DNA from: JAKQHY01 sp034429475
GTDB taxonomy: Bacteria; Chloroflexota; Anaerolineae; B4-G1; SLSP01
Assembly: GCA_034429475.1 (NCBI GenBank)
Contig: DAOUGD010000162.1
Span: 1 to 56,646, forward strand
Length of the DNA: 56,646 nucleotides
Direction of reading: 5' to 3'
The notes beneath the pieces are model-generated. The model saw only the letters and a program-made list of their open reading frames with translations. It was not told the origin of the DNA and did no database searches. This document shows, piece after piece, positions 1 to 9,704 of the stretch. A program made the translations under genes and the position numbers. Every line of letters starts with the position of its first letter. Positions within the stretch are counted from its first letter, which is position 1.

Positions 1-30
1 ACACCCGCCCACGAAAAAATACCTTCCTGA

Positions 31-135
31 AAGCGGCTTTAGCCGCAAGACCCAGCGCAGCGGCGCAACGCCGCTATAATTTTCGGATAGGTTCTAAACC
101 ATTAAAACGTTCGAACGCGCCAACGTTCAAACGTT
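31..135. repeat. Hairpin and phrase repeats downstream of the cyclase gene
   Basis: Three small dyads lie in a row past the stop of the minus-strand cyclase gene. They are GCGGCT/AGCCGC at 33-46, AGCGGCG/CGCCGCT at 59-75, and an AACGTT-rich phrase at 106-135 that contains the palindrome CGTTCGAACG (108-117). They could terminate the cyclase transcript, but there is no clear U-tract on that strand. The last phrase resembles the short tandem phrases found elsewhere in the window. Confidence 0.45.
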
Positions 136-151
136 ATCCGCATTCTCCCGG

Positions 152-3100
152 TCACGATTTCATCAAACTCCGGGCCATCTCCAGATCGAGGGCCGCACCG
201 AGCCGGTCGAACACCGGGATGCATTCCGCCAACACAGCCTCAACCTGAGATTGCGCCCCTTGCCGATGATAAAGCTGCGCCAGTGAAAGGTGACAGCGCG
301 CGCTGCCGTAATCGTCGCCCATTTCCTGCAAAACGGCCAAACTTTGTTGTAACCAATCATGAGCCTGGTCGTAGTGGGCCTGGGCCGTAGCGATTTGCCC
401 CAGCACCCACAGAGCGGCGCCTTCCTCGCCGCGCATCTCTAACTCGCGGGCCAGCGCCAGAGCGTGCTGCGCCTCGGACTCGGCTTTGTCCAGGTCGTGG
501 CTCTGTAGGGCGGCTTCGGCCAGGTGCCGATGGAGTTCCGGCAAAAAATCGCGCGCTTGGGCCTGCTCAAAGTAAGCCTGTCCAATCTGCAATTCCTGGT
601 AGGCCGTTGCAATGGCGCCTTGCCGGATGAAGACGTGGCCGAGATTCATGTGCAGGACGCCCAGCACGTAGGGAGAGCCGCCGATCTGTTCCATCGCCTG
701 CACGGCCATCTGATAGGAATTCATGGCTTCGTTCAACCGCCCCTGATAGAGCGCGATCTCGCCCAGATTGTTGTCCGCAAACGCCCGGTTGTAAATATCG
801 CCAATCTTATCAAAAATATCCCGCGCCTGGCGGTAATGATATTCCGCCTCACGCCGTTGTCCGGTATCAAAGTAGGCATTGGCTAGGAGATTGTGAGTCG
901 TGGCCTGTCCCCGCACATCGCCGGCGCGCGTGTGCAAACTAAAAGCCTGCTGGAAATGTTCAATGGCCTGCATCACATTGTCACGCAGGCGAATAAAGCC
1001 TAATCCGCTATACGCGCGCGCCAGCACGTTCACTGCGTCGAGCTTCTGAGCAATGGAGAGCACTCTTTCAAATTCCCGTTGGGCAACCTCATAGTCCCCC
1101 TGCCGGCTGTGGATCAGCCCGGCAATGAGCGCCATCTCCGCCGCATCGGCCGTCTCGCGCCCGGCCAAAGCTCTGACCCCCTTCTCCACCCATATCAGCG
1201 CCTGGGGATACGCGCTGCGCAGCTCGAACATCCGCGCCAACCAGCGATAGACGCGCGCCTGTCCCTCACGGTCATACTGGGCCTGGGCCAACATCAGGGC
1301 CTGATCGAGATGCTCCTGCGCTGCCTCATACTGACCGAGCGTGATCAGCAATTCGCCCAACGCCTGATGAATAGTCTGACGCGCCGCGCGGGTTTCCTGC
1401 GGGTTCAGGTAAGCGGCGCTCTGCAAGCCCTGGATGAAATAGGTGAGGGCTTCCTGGTTGGCAAAGCGTGCCATCGCGTAGTCCCCGGCCAGCCGCGCAT
1501 AGCGAAATTCCCGCGCGCGATCCTGCGCCTTGCTGTAGTGATACGCCAGGTCGGCATAATGCCCATCCAACTCGGCGGCGTAGACCTGTTCCATAGCCTC
1601 AGCCGCCAGCGCGTGCAGGCTTTGCAACCGCGCCTGAAGCTGCATATCATAAGCGGCGTCCCGCATCATCGTGTGGCGGAAGATGTAGTGCATCTGGCTC
1701 AAGGCCGACCAGATCATCTCTTCCTCAGCCCGCTGGACCTTAAGCGGCAACGTCTCATCATCGTGCAGCATCCGCGAGAGGATTTGAATCTCAAACTCCC
1801 GCCCCAGGACGGCGGCCGTCTGCACCACCGCCTTGACCTGCGCCGCCAGGCGATCGAGCCGCGCCACTAATACGGCATTGATGGTGGCCGGCACGGCGTC
1901 AATGTCGCGGCGGACCAACTTCCAGGTTTTGTCCTCTTCCTGGATCAGTCCTCGCTCCCGCAAATCCAACGTAAGCTGTTCAATGAACAAAGGGTTGCCG
2001 TTGGTCTTTTCAGACAGGAAGTGCGCCAACTCCGTGGAGATGTCTCCCCCCAACAGTTGCCCGGCCAACGCCGCGACGCCACTCACCGACAGGGTGTTCA
2101 AATCCAAAACGTAGCGCGGCGTGCCCTCATCCACCGCCACCGTCGGTTTGTTGCCGTCATCGAGATAGCGACCGCTCAACAGGACAATAAAGGGATACGC
2201 GCCCACATTGCGGGTCAACGTAGCGAGCATCTCGTGCGAATCGGAATCGAGCCAATGCAAATCTTCGAGGTGCAGCACGGCCGGCTGTCGGAGACTTTCC
2301 GCTTGAATCAACGTTTTGATGGCGATCAGGCTGTTGCGGAAACGCAACTCCGGCTCTAACTGCTCATACAGGGAATCCCGCCAGTGCAAGTCCACCAACG
2401 CGCCCAGGATAGAGCGCGTGCGTTCCAGTTCCGCCGCCAACTCCCGCGCCGCCGGCGCCGGGTGGTCGCGCAGACCATTGATCAAGGCGTCAAGCAGAAT
2501 CGTAAAATTGGCCTTGTTCGTTTCTTCCGGGCTGTCGGAGTTTTGCGCGAAATACTGGCGCAAGAAATACCGGAAAGGATTGAGCGATTGTCGCAAAATC
2601 GGATCCGCGGGGCAGGTAAACCACGAGGTCCGACCCTCCGTTTGAAGCTGCTGACGCAATTCGTGGATCAGGCGACTCTTACCGACGCCCGCCTCGCCAT
2701 AGACGTAAACCAAGCCGGCAAACTGACCCGCCAAAAGCGGCGCGAGCGACTGCTCCAACTGGGCCAATTCCTCCTCACGCCCTACCAGCGCGCCAGTGTA
2801 CATCGCTGAGCGCCCCCAGGCCTGCTTCTTGCGCAGGGGACGGGCGATGGCGATTAACTCCTCCTTGCCTTTGACGTGGATGGGCGGCAGGTGCTGCCAG
2901 GTGAAATCGTTGGCGCTGCTGGCCTGCACTTCCTGGCTGACCAGCGCCGAACCGGGTTCGGCGTTCTGCATCAGCCGCGCCGAGAGGTTGACCGCGTCGC
3001 CGATTACGCCATACGTCCGCCGCGTGACGCTGCCATACGCGCCCGCGCGCATCATCCCCTGACCAATCCCGATCTGTACCGGGCTGATGAAATTCAGGTG

Positions 3101-4162
3101 CGCCGGCTGCGCGAGCAAATCCAGGGCGGCGCTCACTGCGCGCCGGGGGTCGTTTTCGTGAGCCGTGGGGGCGCCAAACGTGGCGTAGAGGTAATTGCCC
3201 TTATCGCCAATGATGAGTTGGAGTAACGCCCCGTCGTACTGGGCAATGACTTCCTGCACCCAGCGGATGTAACTGTCCAACTTCGCCTCGGCCTGCTCGT
3301 CGTGGTCGTAATCAATCCCCTGGAAGCGCAGGAACAGCGCCACGACGCCCTGGCGCATCTCCAGGAATTCCCCGGCGCCGCTGGTCAGGCCTTCGTAGAC
3401 TTCCGGCAACAACAAGGGGCGCGCTATCGCTGTGTCCAGGAGTTGGCAGGCAGTGGGCGCCTCCTCCTGGCTTTCTGGTAGCGGCGTGAAGCGGCCCAAC
3501 ACAGCGAAAGTCTCCGCGCCCTCTTCCTCCGCGCTACGCCACTCGGCCACCGTCGCCTGCACGCCGAGCGCGGTGGCGGTCTGCCGGTCAGCGATGATGT
3601 CGCCGCGCTGCGCCAGGTGCTCCGCCGCCGCCATGCGCGCCACCGTCTCGCCAGCCAGGGCGTCAATCTGCTGGATGGCAGGGTCGCCGATGAGAAAGCG
3701 GCGCGCCGGGCCGCTGGCCAGGGATACCTTCACCGAAAGCGAGGCTGTCCCCCTGTCCGGCAGTGTCACCGTCTTGAACTGTGCCATGGCTTGCTGCATC
3801 GCAAAGGCGCACGCGGTTGCCCGCAGGGCAGCGGAGCCGTGCCATTCTGCCGAGTCGCCATCATCAAACCAGCACGTAATCGCGTCGCCCGCAAACCCGA
3901 TGACGGAGCCGCCATACCGGTGGACTTCGGCAATGAGCGCATCGTACACCTGGTTAAGCTGGCGGGTCAGCTCATCCGCGCCGAGCCGTGGGCCGAGGCT
4001 GCGCGTCAGCGCTTCCGTCAGGGGCGTAAAACCGGAAATATCGGCGAACAATGCCGCACCGTGGGTGTGCGTCGGCAAAGATTCCCCGCGCGCCAGGGCA
4101 CGGCGGCGATCCATGGGGATGTAAACGGTGAGCGTTTGTTCCAGAGTGGGACGTTCTGCCAT
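152..4162 (-). CDS. Dual class III cyclase / AAA ATPase / TPR protein (soluble adenylyl cyclase-like)
   Basis: This 1336-residue protein probably makes cAMP or a related cyclic nucleotide in response to a signal sensed by its C-terminal repeats. In order it shows a first cyclase domain (about residues 30-190, with ADISGFTPLTEAL and FAGDAI supplying the two metal-binding aspartates), a second cyclase domain (about 250-440), an AAA/STAND ATPase (starting near GREEELAQLEQSL, P-loop GEAGVGKS) and a long TPR array to the C-terminus. The second cyclase domain has LFLRF where the first metal aspartate should be, so it is probably the non-metal partner of a C1/C2 pair, as in mammalian soluble adenylyl cyclase. 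The start has GGAGG about 11 bases upstream. Enzyme specificity (cAMP or cGMP) was not determined. Confidence 0.9.
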   Translation of the reverse strand: MAERPTLEQTLTVYIPMDRRRALARGESLPTHTHGAALFADISGFTPLTEALTRSLGPRLGADELTRQLNQVYDALIAEVHRYGGSVIGFAGDAITCWFDDGDSAEWHGSAALRATACAFAMQQAMAQFKTVTLPDRGTASLSVKVSLASGPARRFLIGDPAIQQIDALAGETVARMAAAEHLAQRGDIIADRQTATALGVQATVAEWRSAEEEGAETFAVLGRFTPLPESQEEAPTACQLLDTAIARPLLLPEVYEGLTSGAGEFLEMRQGVVALFLRFQGIDYDHDEQAEAKLDSYIRWVQEVIAQYDGALLQLIIGDKGNYLYATFGAPTAHENDPRRAVSAALDLLAQPAHLNFISPVQIGIGQGMMRAGAYGSVTRRTYGVIGDAVNLSARLMQNAEPGSALVSQEVQASSANDFTWQHLPPIHVKGKEELIAIARPLRKKQAWGRSAMYTGALVGREEELAQLEQSLAPLLAGQFAGLVYVYGEAGVGKSRLIHELRQQLQTEGRTSWFTCPADPILRQSLNPFRYFLRQYFAQNSDSPEETNKANFTILLDALINGLRDHPAPAARELAAELERTRSILGALVDLHWRDSLYEQLEPELRFRNSLIAIKTLIQAESLRQPAVLHLEDLHWLDSDSHEMLATLTRNVGAYPFIVLLSGRYLDDGNKPTVAVDEGTPRYVLDLNTLSVSGVAALAGQLLGGDISTELAHFLSEKTNGNPLFIEQLTLDLRERGLIQEEDKTWKLVRRDIDAVPATINAVLVARLDRLAAQVKAVVQTAAVLGREFEIQILSRMLHDDETLPLKVQRAEEEMIWSALSQMHYIFRHTMMRDAAYDMQLQARLQSLHALAAEAMEQVYAAELDGHYADLAYHYSKAQDRAREFRYARLAGDYAMARFANQEALTYFIQGLQSAAYLNPQETRAARQTIHQALGELLITLGQYEAAQEHLDQALMLAQAQYDREGQARVYRWLARMFELRSAYPQALIWVEKGVRALAGRETADAAEMALIAGLIHSRQGDYEVAQREFERVLSIAQKLDAVNVLARAYSGLGFIRLRDNVMQAIEHFQQAFSLHTRAGDVRGQATTHNLLANAYFDTGQRREAEYHYRQARDIFDKIGDIYNRAFADNNLGEIALYQGRLNEAMNSYQMAVQAMEQIGGSPYVLGVLHMNLGHVFIRQGAIATAYQELQIGQAYFEQAQARDFLPELHRHLAEAALQSHDLDKAESEAQHALALARELEMRGEEGAALWVLGQIATAQAHYDQAHDWLQQSLAVLQEMGDDYGSARCHLSLAQLYHRQGAQSQVEAVLAECIPVFDRLGAALDLEMARSLMKS

Positions 4163-4217
4163 GGTAGATTATGTCCTCCAATGAAATGGGGCAGTCATTA
4201 ACCACGATCCTATCTCC

Positions 4218-4223
4218 ATTATA
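4218..4223 (-). promoter_or_regulatory. Candidate -10 element for the cyclase gene
   Basis: Read on the minus strand this is a perfect TATAAT, 55 bases upstream of the cyclase start. No good -35 hexamer is seen at the expected distance, so the promoter call is tentative. Confidence 0.35.
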
Positions 4224-4440
4224 AAGCAATGTCTTTCAGAATGGTACGGCGATATAGCACACGCCCTAGAAGTAGTGTAGCACAGGCAGGCCGCAACGCA
4301 ATGAAAAAGGGAAAAAGGGTGTTTTAAAAGAGTTGAGCATTCAGGATGAAACGCGCTGCACCTGGGTATCGCACGCGAGGAGAGCGAAGGCAAGGAGACG
4401 GAACACAAAAAGGGTTGTCGGAGACCCAAAACAAGCTATC

Positions 4441-5229
4441 ATGGAAATTATGAAACTGTATACTTACGAAACCGGCTCAAAAACACACCCTGCTATCGTT
4501 TTCTTGCACGGCTCGCCCCTCAGCGGGCGGATGTGGCAGCCGCAACTGGAGCGGCTCACCGACTATCATTGTCTGGCCCCCGATTTGCCGGAACACGGGC
4601 GCAGCGCCAAAATCGGGCCGTTTGTGATGGACGATACGGTTCAGAAGTTGGCCGATCTGATCCGCAAGGCCGCGCCGAATGGCAAGGCGCACGTCGTCGG
4701 ATTGTCGTTTGGGGGCGTGGTGGCGCAGGCGCTGCTCTCGCAGACGCCGGAAGTGGTGGATCACGTCATTTTGAGCGGGACGGCGGGGCGGATGAACAAG
4801 GTGCTGCTGGCGCTGCTCAAGGTTCAAATCATGGCGAATCGCCCTCTGCTGCGGCGGCTCGCACCCGACAAAGTCGCCGCGCTGATGTGCCGCCAGTTTA
4901 GAATTCCGCCCGACTATATCCCCATGCTGGGAGCGGACATCCTGCGTGTCTCCGCCGACGCGCTGCTGCGTTTCATCATGGCCAGCTACGCCGACATCCA
5001 GACGCCCACGCAGACGCAGTCGCCGGTGCTGGTGGTGGTGGGGCAGAAGGAAACACCCGTCGCCAAAGTGCTGGCGCGCCGCCTCGCCCGCGCCATCCCC
5101 GGCGCCCAAGGCCGTCTCGTTCCCGGCCTGGGCCACGTGTGGAACCTGCAAGACCCCGACCTGTTCACCGCCACGGTGCGCGCCTGGGTGACGGATAGGC
5201 CGCTGCCAGAACAGTTGACGCCGCTCTAA
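4441..5229 (+). CDS. Alpha/beta hydrolase
   Basis: A single-domain alpha/beta-hydrolase fold enzyme of about 262 residues. Visible landmarks are the oxyanion segment FLHGSPLSG, the nucleophile elbow GLSFGG (serine in G-x-S-x-G) and the catalytic histidine in PGLGHVWN. Where many relatives have the acidic residue, this one has GQKETP, so the acid may be glutamate. The frame is open further upstream (to 4333), but the fold begins at the ATGs at 4441 or 4450, and no homology-like sequence precedes them. The 4450 ATG is a close alternative. The gene ends 9 bases from the convergent solute-binding protein gene. The substrate is unknown. Confidence 0.85.
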   Translation: MEIMKLYTYETGSKTHPAIVFLHGSPLSGRMWQPQLERLTDYHCLAPDLPEHGRSAKIGPFVMDDTVQKLADLIRKAAPNGKAHVVGLSFGGVVAQALLSQTPEVVDHVILSGTAGRMNKVLLALLKVQIMANRPLLRRLAPDKVAALMCRQFRIPPDYIPMLGADILRVSADALLRFIMASYADIQTPTQTQSPVLVVVGQKETPVAKVLARRLARAIPGAQGRLVPGLGHVWNLQDPDLFTATVRAWVTDRPLPEQLTPL

Positions 5230-5238
5230 AAGGCGGGG

Positions 5239-7095
5239 TCACTCCCCAATGAAAATATCCTCACTGTTCCACAACGTCCCATACGTGGAAGCATCCGGCT
5301 GTAGCCCCTGGACTTTGGGAGCGGCGACGAGCCAGAAAGGCCGCCAGGTGAGGAACAACGTGGGCAAATCGGTGGTGAGGATGTGCTGCGCCTCCTGCAA
5401 TGCCGCCCATTGGGAAGCCGCATCCACAGCGGTCAGCGCGCGGCGACAGGCCGCGTCATACTCCTTTGAAGTGTAGCCGCTGAAGTTCTCGCCAACCCAG
5501 GCATTCTCGATGCTAGGGATGCGTTCCGACAACCACGATCCGCAAACCTGCGGCAAGTCGGTGCGCCAGCCGAACAGCACCATCTCAAACGTGCGCCCAA
5601 ACAACGGGCTGACGGCGTCCGACGCATAGAGCAACTGTGACTCCGTCGGCTGCGGGCGCACGCCCACGCCGCACATGTCCAGATCGGCGGAGATGTGGGC
5701 AGCGGAGACAAAATACTGCGGTGCCAGGTGCAGGGTCAGACTGAGCGGCGTGCCGTCCTTGAAACCCTCAATATTGTGCGCCTCCCGGATGCCGTCGCCA
5801 TCTTCGTCGCGCCAGCCTACCTCGGAGAGGATGGATTGCCCAATGTCAGCGTTAAAGGGGATACGCCAGACGGATTGGATGTCGTATGCGGGGTGTCCCG
5901 GCGGGATGTAGCTATCGGCTGCCAGCAACGCCTCGCCGGGCAACGCCTCGCTCAACCGGCCCCGGTCAATACAGTGGGCGATCCCGACGCGGGTTTGCGC
6001 ATGGCTCAACGGCGTCGGCTGCTTTCCTGTCGGCGCCACGTTGAAATCCAGCCGCAGCACCACCGGCGCCGGATCGGCCCACAACCGCGCCTCGCCGTAA
6101 TCCGCCATCGTGGCCCACTGCGACCATTCCGTCTCCATAATGGGATCCGGCAGCAGCACGTCACACTCGCCGGAACGCAATAACTGCCCCCAACCGCCGG
6201 CCTGGATTTGCGGGAAACGCACGGTAAGCGCCGCCAACCGGGGGGGAGTGCCGTTGTAGTGCGGATTTGGCGTCAGGCGCACCTCGCGGCCGGTCTCCCA
6301 GGCCACGATTTGAAACGGCCCGGTGCCAGGCGGCGTCCGATCCTGCAAGATGCTCCCTAACGTTTGCCCTGACCAGCGATGGGCCGGCTGGGGTGGAAAC
6401 AGGAATCCCGGATAATCTGCGCTGAGATAGCCGGGAAGCCCCTCCCAGCGCAACTGGCGCGGCCCGACCACGCCAAAATGGGCGGTGCGCTCCACCAAAT
6501 CGCGCCACCGGCCATACGCTTCCTCGCTCTGCGCCAGATGGTAGCCCAACACCACATCATCCACCATCAGCGGCTCGCCGTCGGACCAGCGCAGGTCTGC
6601 CTGCAACGTAAACGTGACGATGAGCTGCGGCAAAAGCAATTTTTCCTCACCCGTGTAGACATTGATGGCGCCATCCAATCCGACGTACCGCGCCCCCGCC
6701 CCTACCGTCGTCGTGGTCGTGGCGACATCCCCCTCGGCAAACGTGGGGATGCGCTCCACCAGGCGCGGCGTCCACCGATACCCCACGCGCTCCACCGGTT
6801 CCTCGTAGAACAGCACGAGTAAGTCGTTGCTGGCCGTGGACGGGGAAAAAGGATTGGCAGTCGTCGGCTCGGTGACGCACACGATCAGCTCTTGCGGGAT
6901 AGGCGTCGGCGTGGCCGACAGTGCGGGTGTCGGCGTGGCGTTCGGTGTAGCGGTGGCCGTGGGCAGCGGCGTCGCCGTCGGCGGCAGCGTGGGGGTGGGC
7001 GTAGGGCTGCATCCGACCAACATAACGCTCATCAGAACCAAACCCAACACAGCGGCCGGAAAGGCTCGAAAAGCTGCGAATATCCAGGGGCGCAT
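5239..7095 (-). CDS. ABC transporter substrate-binding lipoprotein, family 5 (peptide/oligopeptide type)
   Basis: A 618-residue extracytoplasmic binding protein for peptides, nickel or related solutes. It has an N-terminal signal peptide with lipobox LVGC (Cys29) followed by a Thr/Pro-rich linker of about 35 residues, then the SBP_bac_5 fold. Typical phrases are WSDGEPLMVDDVVLGYHLA near 195 and RVGIAHCIDRGRL in the middle. A good AGAGGAGA ribosome-binding site precedes the start. No permease or ATPase gene is adjacent, so it is an orphan component or works with a transporter encoded elsewhere. The linker is typical of lipoproteins in Chloroflexota. Confidence 0.88.
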   Translation of the reverse strand: MRPWIFAAFRAFPAAVLGLVLMSVMLVGCSPTPTPTLPPTATPLPTATATPNATPTPALSATPTPIPQELIVCVTEPTTANPFSPSTASNDLLVLFYEEPVERVGYRWTPRLVERIPTFAEGDVATTTTTVGAGARYVGLDGAINVYTGEEKLLLPQLIVTFTLQADLRWSDGEPLMVDDVVLGYHLAQSEEAYGRWRDLVERTAHFGVVGPRQLRWEGLPGYLSADYPGFLFPPQPAHRWSGQTLGSILQDRTPPGTGPFQIVAWETGREVRLTPNPHYNGTPPRLAALTVRFPQIQAGGWGQLLRSGECDVLLPDPIMETEWSQWATMADYGEARLWADPAPVVLRLDFNVAPTGKQPTPLSHAQTRVGIAHCIDRGRLSEALPGEALLAADSYIPPGHPAYDIQSVWRIPFNADIGQSILSEVGWRDEDGDGIREAHNIEGFKDGTPLSLTLHLAPQYFVSAAHISADLDMCGVGVRPQPTESQLLYASDAVSPLFGRTFEMVLFGWRTDLPQVCGSWLSERIPSIENAWVGENFSGYTSKEYDAACRRALTAVDAASQWAALQEAQHILTTDLPTLFLTWRPFWLVAAPKVQGLQPDASTYGTLWNSEDIFIGE

Positions 7096-7230
7096 AAGGG
7101 TTTCTCCTCTAACTCCAAATTGGGTGACACGATATTTTTACGGCACAAGCCTATCTTCTCATAAAAAAGCAGACTGGTCAAGGGAGAAAGAGAAAAAGCG
7201 AACCGGCGAGAACGCGGTGAAAAATAACGC

Positions 7231-7258
7231 TGGACAGAATCTTTAATGTAGCTATACT
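7231..7258 (+). promoter_or_regulatory. Sigma70-type promoter for the DUF362 gene
   Basis: TGGACA (7231-7236) and TATACT (7253-7258) are separated by 16 bases and lie 86 bases upstream of the DUF362 start. The transcript leader would contain the tandem phrase repeat at 7271-7325. Confidence 0.55.
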
Positions 7259-7270
7259 ATTCGCAAATTA

Positions 7271-7325
7271 GATAGGAAACAGGAAGTAGGAAATAGGAAA
7301 TAGGATCGCTCCTATCTCCTATCTC
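7271..7325. repeat. Heptamer phrase repeat with dyad (GGAAATA family)
   Basis: About five imperfect 7-base units of the type taggaaa are followed by two units of the complement (ctcctat). The whole can fold back into a hairpin. It lies in the 5' leader of the DUF362 gene and ends just before its ribosome-binding site. Confidence 0.75.
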
Positions 7326-7343
7326 GTTTAGAGGAGAGGCACT

Positions 7344-8573
7344 ATGACAAAGAAGCTCTTTACGGGGCGGGGAAAAGTTGCCATTGTCCGCACAACGCCG
7401 GAGACGGTGTTGGACGATTATGCGCGGCTGCTGGCTCTGAGCGACTATCAGGCGATTCTGCCGCGCGCCCACAAGACCCTGCTCAAAATCAACATCTCCT
7501 GGCAGACGTGGTATCCGGCGTGCTCCACCACGCCCTGGCAGTTGGAAGGCGTCATCCGCAAACTCCAGGCCGATGGATACACCGATCTCCTCGGCGTCCA
7601 TAACGATACGGTGGTGGTGGATACCAGCGACGGGGAAGCCAACAACAAGCAACGCTACGTGACCGACAAGTACGGTGTGCCCTGCGCCTACATTTACAAA
7701 CCCGAAGTGTCATGGGTGCGCTACGAACCCAAACAGCCCTTTCTCGTCCTAAGCGACATCTACCCGGAAGGGGTCTATATCCCGGAACTGCTGATCGGCA
7801 ACAACATTATCCAACTGCCGACGGTCAAAACGCACGTCTTCACCACCATCACCGGCGCGATGAAGAACGCCTTCGGCGGCCTGCTCGGACGCAAGCGGCA
7901 CTGGACGCACAGCGTCATCCACGAGACGCTGGTGGATTTGCTGACCATCCAGCAGGACATCCATCCGGGTCTGCTGGCCGTGATGGACGGCACGTTTGCC
8001 GGCGACGGCCCCGGCCCGCGCGCGATGCACTGGCACGAGAAGAACGTGCTGCTGGCCTCGGCGGATCAGGTGGCGATTGACGCGGCCTCCGCCATGCTCC
8101 AGGGCTTCGATCCGTTGAAAATCCCCTTCCTCCGACTGGCGCACGAGTTGGGATTGGGCGTCGCCGACCCGCGCGAGATCGAATTTGTGGGTGACGTGGC
8201 CGCGACCGGCGAGCGGTGGGATTTTATCCAGGAAGACACCTTTGCCAGCCTGGGGCAGAAAACCATCTATCACGGCATGTTGAAGCCGTTCGAGTCCCTG
8301 CTGCTGCGCGGGCCGGTGGTGGGCTGGTCGTACTTCGCCAGCAACTTCTACCATAACGTCTACTGGTATCCGCGCGTAGGACGCCAGCGCGTCGAGGCGG
8401 CGCTGGAAACGCCCTGGGGCCAGCTTTTCAGTCGCTACGGCGCCGACGCCGGGCTGTCAGGCGCCGTCCTGCCGAGCGTAGAGAAGAAAACCGTTCTGCA
8501 AGGCGTCGGCGTTCTGGCCGGGGGATTGCTGACCGCCGGCGGCCTCATCGCCGCCCTGCGGTCGCGTAAGTAG
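7344..8573 (+). CDS. DUF362 domain-containing protein
   Basis: A 409-residue protein of the DUF362 family, whose function is not established. Members are often found near iron-sulfur or redox proteins, but no 4Fe-4S ferredoxin motif is visible here. Family-like segments are GKVAIVRTTPETV near the N-terminus, the LLKINISW segment, a central block with LPTVKTHVFTTITGAMKNAF, and the VMDGTFAGDGPGPR region that resembles the conserved aspartate/glycine loop. The last 25 residues (VGVLAGGLLTAGGLIAAL) form a hydrophobic tail that could anchor the protein in the membrane. The start has a strong AGAGGAGAG site. Confidence 0.8.
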   Translation: MTKKLFTGRGKVAIVRTTPETVLDDYARLLALSDYQAILPRAHKTLLKINISWQTWYPACSTTPWQLEGVIRKLQADGYTDLLGVHNDTVVVDTSDGEANNKQRYVTDKYGVPCAYIYKPEVSWVRYEPKQPFLVLSDIYPEGVYIPELLIGNNIIQLPTVKTHVFTTITGAMKNAFGGLLGRKRHWTHSVIHETLVDLLTIQQDIHPGLLAVMDGTFAGDGPGPRAMHWHEKNVLLASADQVAIDAASAMLQGFDPLKIPFLRLAHELGLGVADPREIEFVGDVAATGERWDFIQEDTFASLGQKTIYHGMLKPFESLLLRGPVVGWSYFASNFYHNVYWYPRVGRQRVEAALETPWGQLFSRYGADAGLSGAVLPSVEKKTVLQGVGVLAGGLLTAGGLIAALRSRK

Positions 8574-8575
8574 AA

Positions 8576-8652
8576 ATGCGGAATGAGAAATGAGTAATAA
8601 GTGGCAATGAACGCATTACTCATTACCCATTACCCATTACTCATTTCTCATA
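8576..8652. repeat. Heptamer phrase repeat with dyad (ATTACTC family)
   Basis: The left arm has units such as aatgaga/aatgagt. The right arm has five units of attactc/attaccc/atttctc. The arms are complementary, with a spacer of about 15 bases. The element fills the gap between the DUF362 stop and the PrsW ribosome-binding site. The same family recurs at 43795-43902 and 48676-48760. Confidence 0.85.
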
Positions 8653-8665
8653 TCAGGAGACTGCC

Positions 8666-9685
8666 ATGTTAGAAGCCCTGTTGATCCTGTTCCTCAGCTT
8701 TGCGCCGATGTTTATCTATGCCTCTATTTTCTGGTGGTTCGACCGTTATGAGAAAGAGCCGTTGGGCTTGCTGATCGCAGCTTTTGTCTGGGGGGCGATC
8801 CCCTCGATTATCCTGGCGCTCATCATGCAACTGGCGTTGGACATCCCTCTCACCGCCCTCAGCCCCAACGAGTTGACGTATGACTTGCTAGGCGCGTCAG
8901 TCTCCGCGCCGCTGACCGAGGAGGGCGTCAAAGCGCTGGCCCTCATCATCCTGCTGCTCTTCCTCCGCCGCGAGATTGACAGCCCGATGGACGGCCTGAT
9001 CTACGGCGGCCTGGTAGGATTCGGCTTCGCCGCCGTCGAAAACTTCTTCTACCTCCTGGGAGCGTATATGGAAGGTGGCGTCGGCGGAGTACTGATCCTG
9101 ACGTTCCTGCGCGCGGGGCTGTTCGGCTTGAATCATGCAATGTTCACCGCCTTTACCGGGTTAGGGGTGGCGCTCTCATTAGAAGTGCGTAACAGATTAC
9201 TGAAACCCGCTCTCGTGTTCGGCGGTTTCACCCTGGCCGTCATCGCGCACTCGCTGCACAACGCCTTCGCCGTCTTTGCCGGCTACACCAACGGCTGGCC
9301 GATCCTGCTCGCCATCCTGGCCGATTGGAGCGGCGTTCTCGTGCTGCTAGCAGTGGCGATTGGCTCTTACATCCTGGAACGGCAGCGCATTGTCGCCTAC
9401 GCGCAGGCGCTCGTCAAGGTGCAGGCCATCCCCGCAGCGGAGATAGACGTGCTCAAGTCCACCTTCCGCCGCCGCATCGCGCGGGGGCGGATGTTGTTGA
9501 CCGGAAAGTTCAACCTGTGGTGGAAGACTACCCGCTACCAGCACAAAATATCCGAGGCGGCCTTCACCTGGCACCGGATGAATCACGGCGACGAAAAAGC
9601 GCAAAAACACTTGATCCGCCTGGAAAAAGAGTTCCTGACCCTACGCCAGTCCCTGGCGCCCAATGGTGATGTGGTAGTGAAATAA
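8666..9685 (+). CDS. PrsW family intramembrane metalloprotease
   Basis: A 339-residue polytopic membrane protein with the PrsW hallmarks: TEEGVK (Glu85, Glu86, Lys89), AAVENFFY (Glu125-Asn126), a histidine in GLNHAMF (157) and HSLHNAF (195-198). In Bacillus, PrsW cleaves an anti-sigma factor within the membrane. The substrate here is unknown, and no anti-sigma gene is adjacent. The last 110 residues are hydrophilic and probably cytoplasmic, which is an extension beyond the core protease. An AGGAG site sits 7 bases before the ATG. A second PrsW-type gene occurs at 51089-52381. Confidence 0.85.
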   Translation: MLEALLILFLSFAPMFIYASIFWWFDRYEKEPLGLLIAAFVWGAIPSIILALIMQLALDIPLTALSPNELTYDLLGASVSAPLTEEGVKALALIILLLFLRREIDSPMDGLIYGGLVGFGFAAVENFFYLLGAYMEGGVGGVLILTFLRAGLFGLNHAMFTAFTGLGVALSLEVRNRLLKPALVFGGFTLAVIAHSLHNAFAVFAGYTNGWPILLAILADWSGVLVLLAVAIGSYILERQRIVAYAQALVKVQAIPAAEIDVLKSTFRRRIARGRMLLTGKFNLWWKTTRYQHKISEAAFTWHRMNHGDEKAQKHLIRLEKEFLTLRQSLAPNGDVVVK

Positions 9686-9704
9686 GCCTCACTGCCGAGG
9701 GAAT

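Noticed and set aside
1079..1870. Long open frame on the plus strand inside the cyclase gene
   Set aside because: It is antisense to a gene with clear domains, shows no recognisable family and has biased composition typical of shadows in GC-rich DNA.
4333..4440. N-terminal extension of the alpha/beta hydrolase
   Set aside because: Charged, low-similarity sequence (RRAKARRRNTKR) before the fold; the ATGs at 4441/4450 fit the family start.
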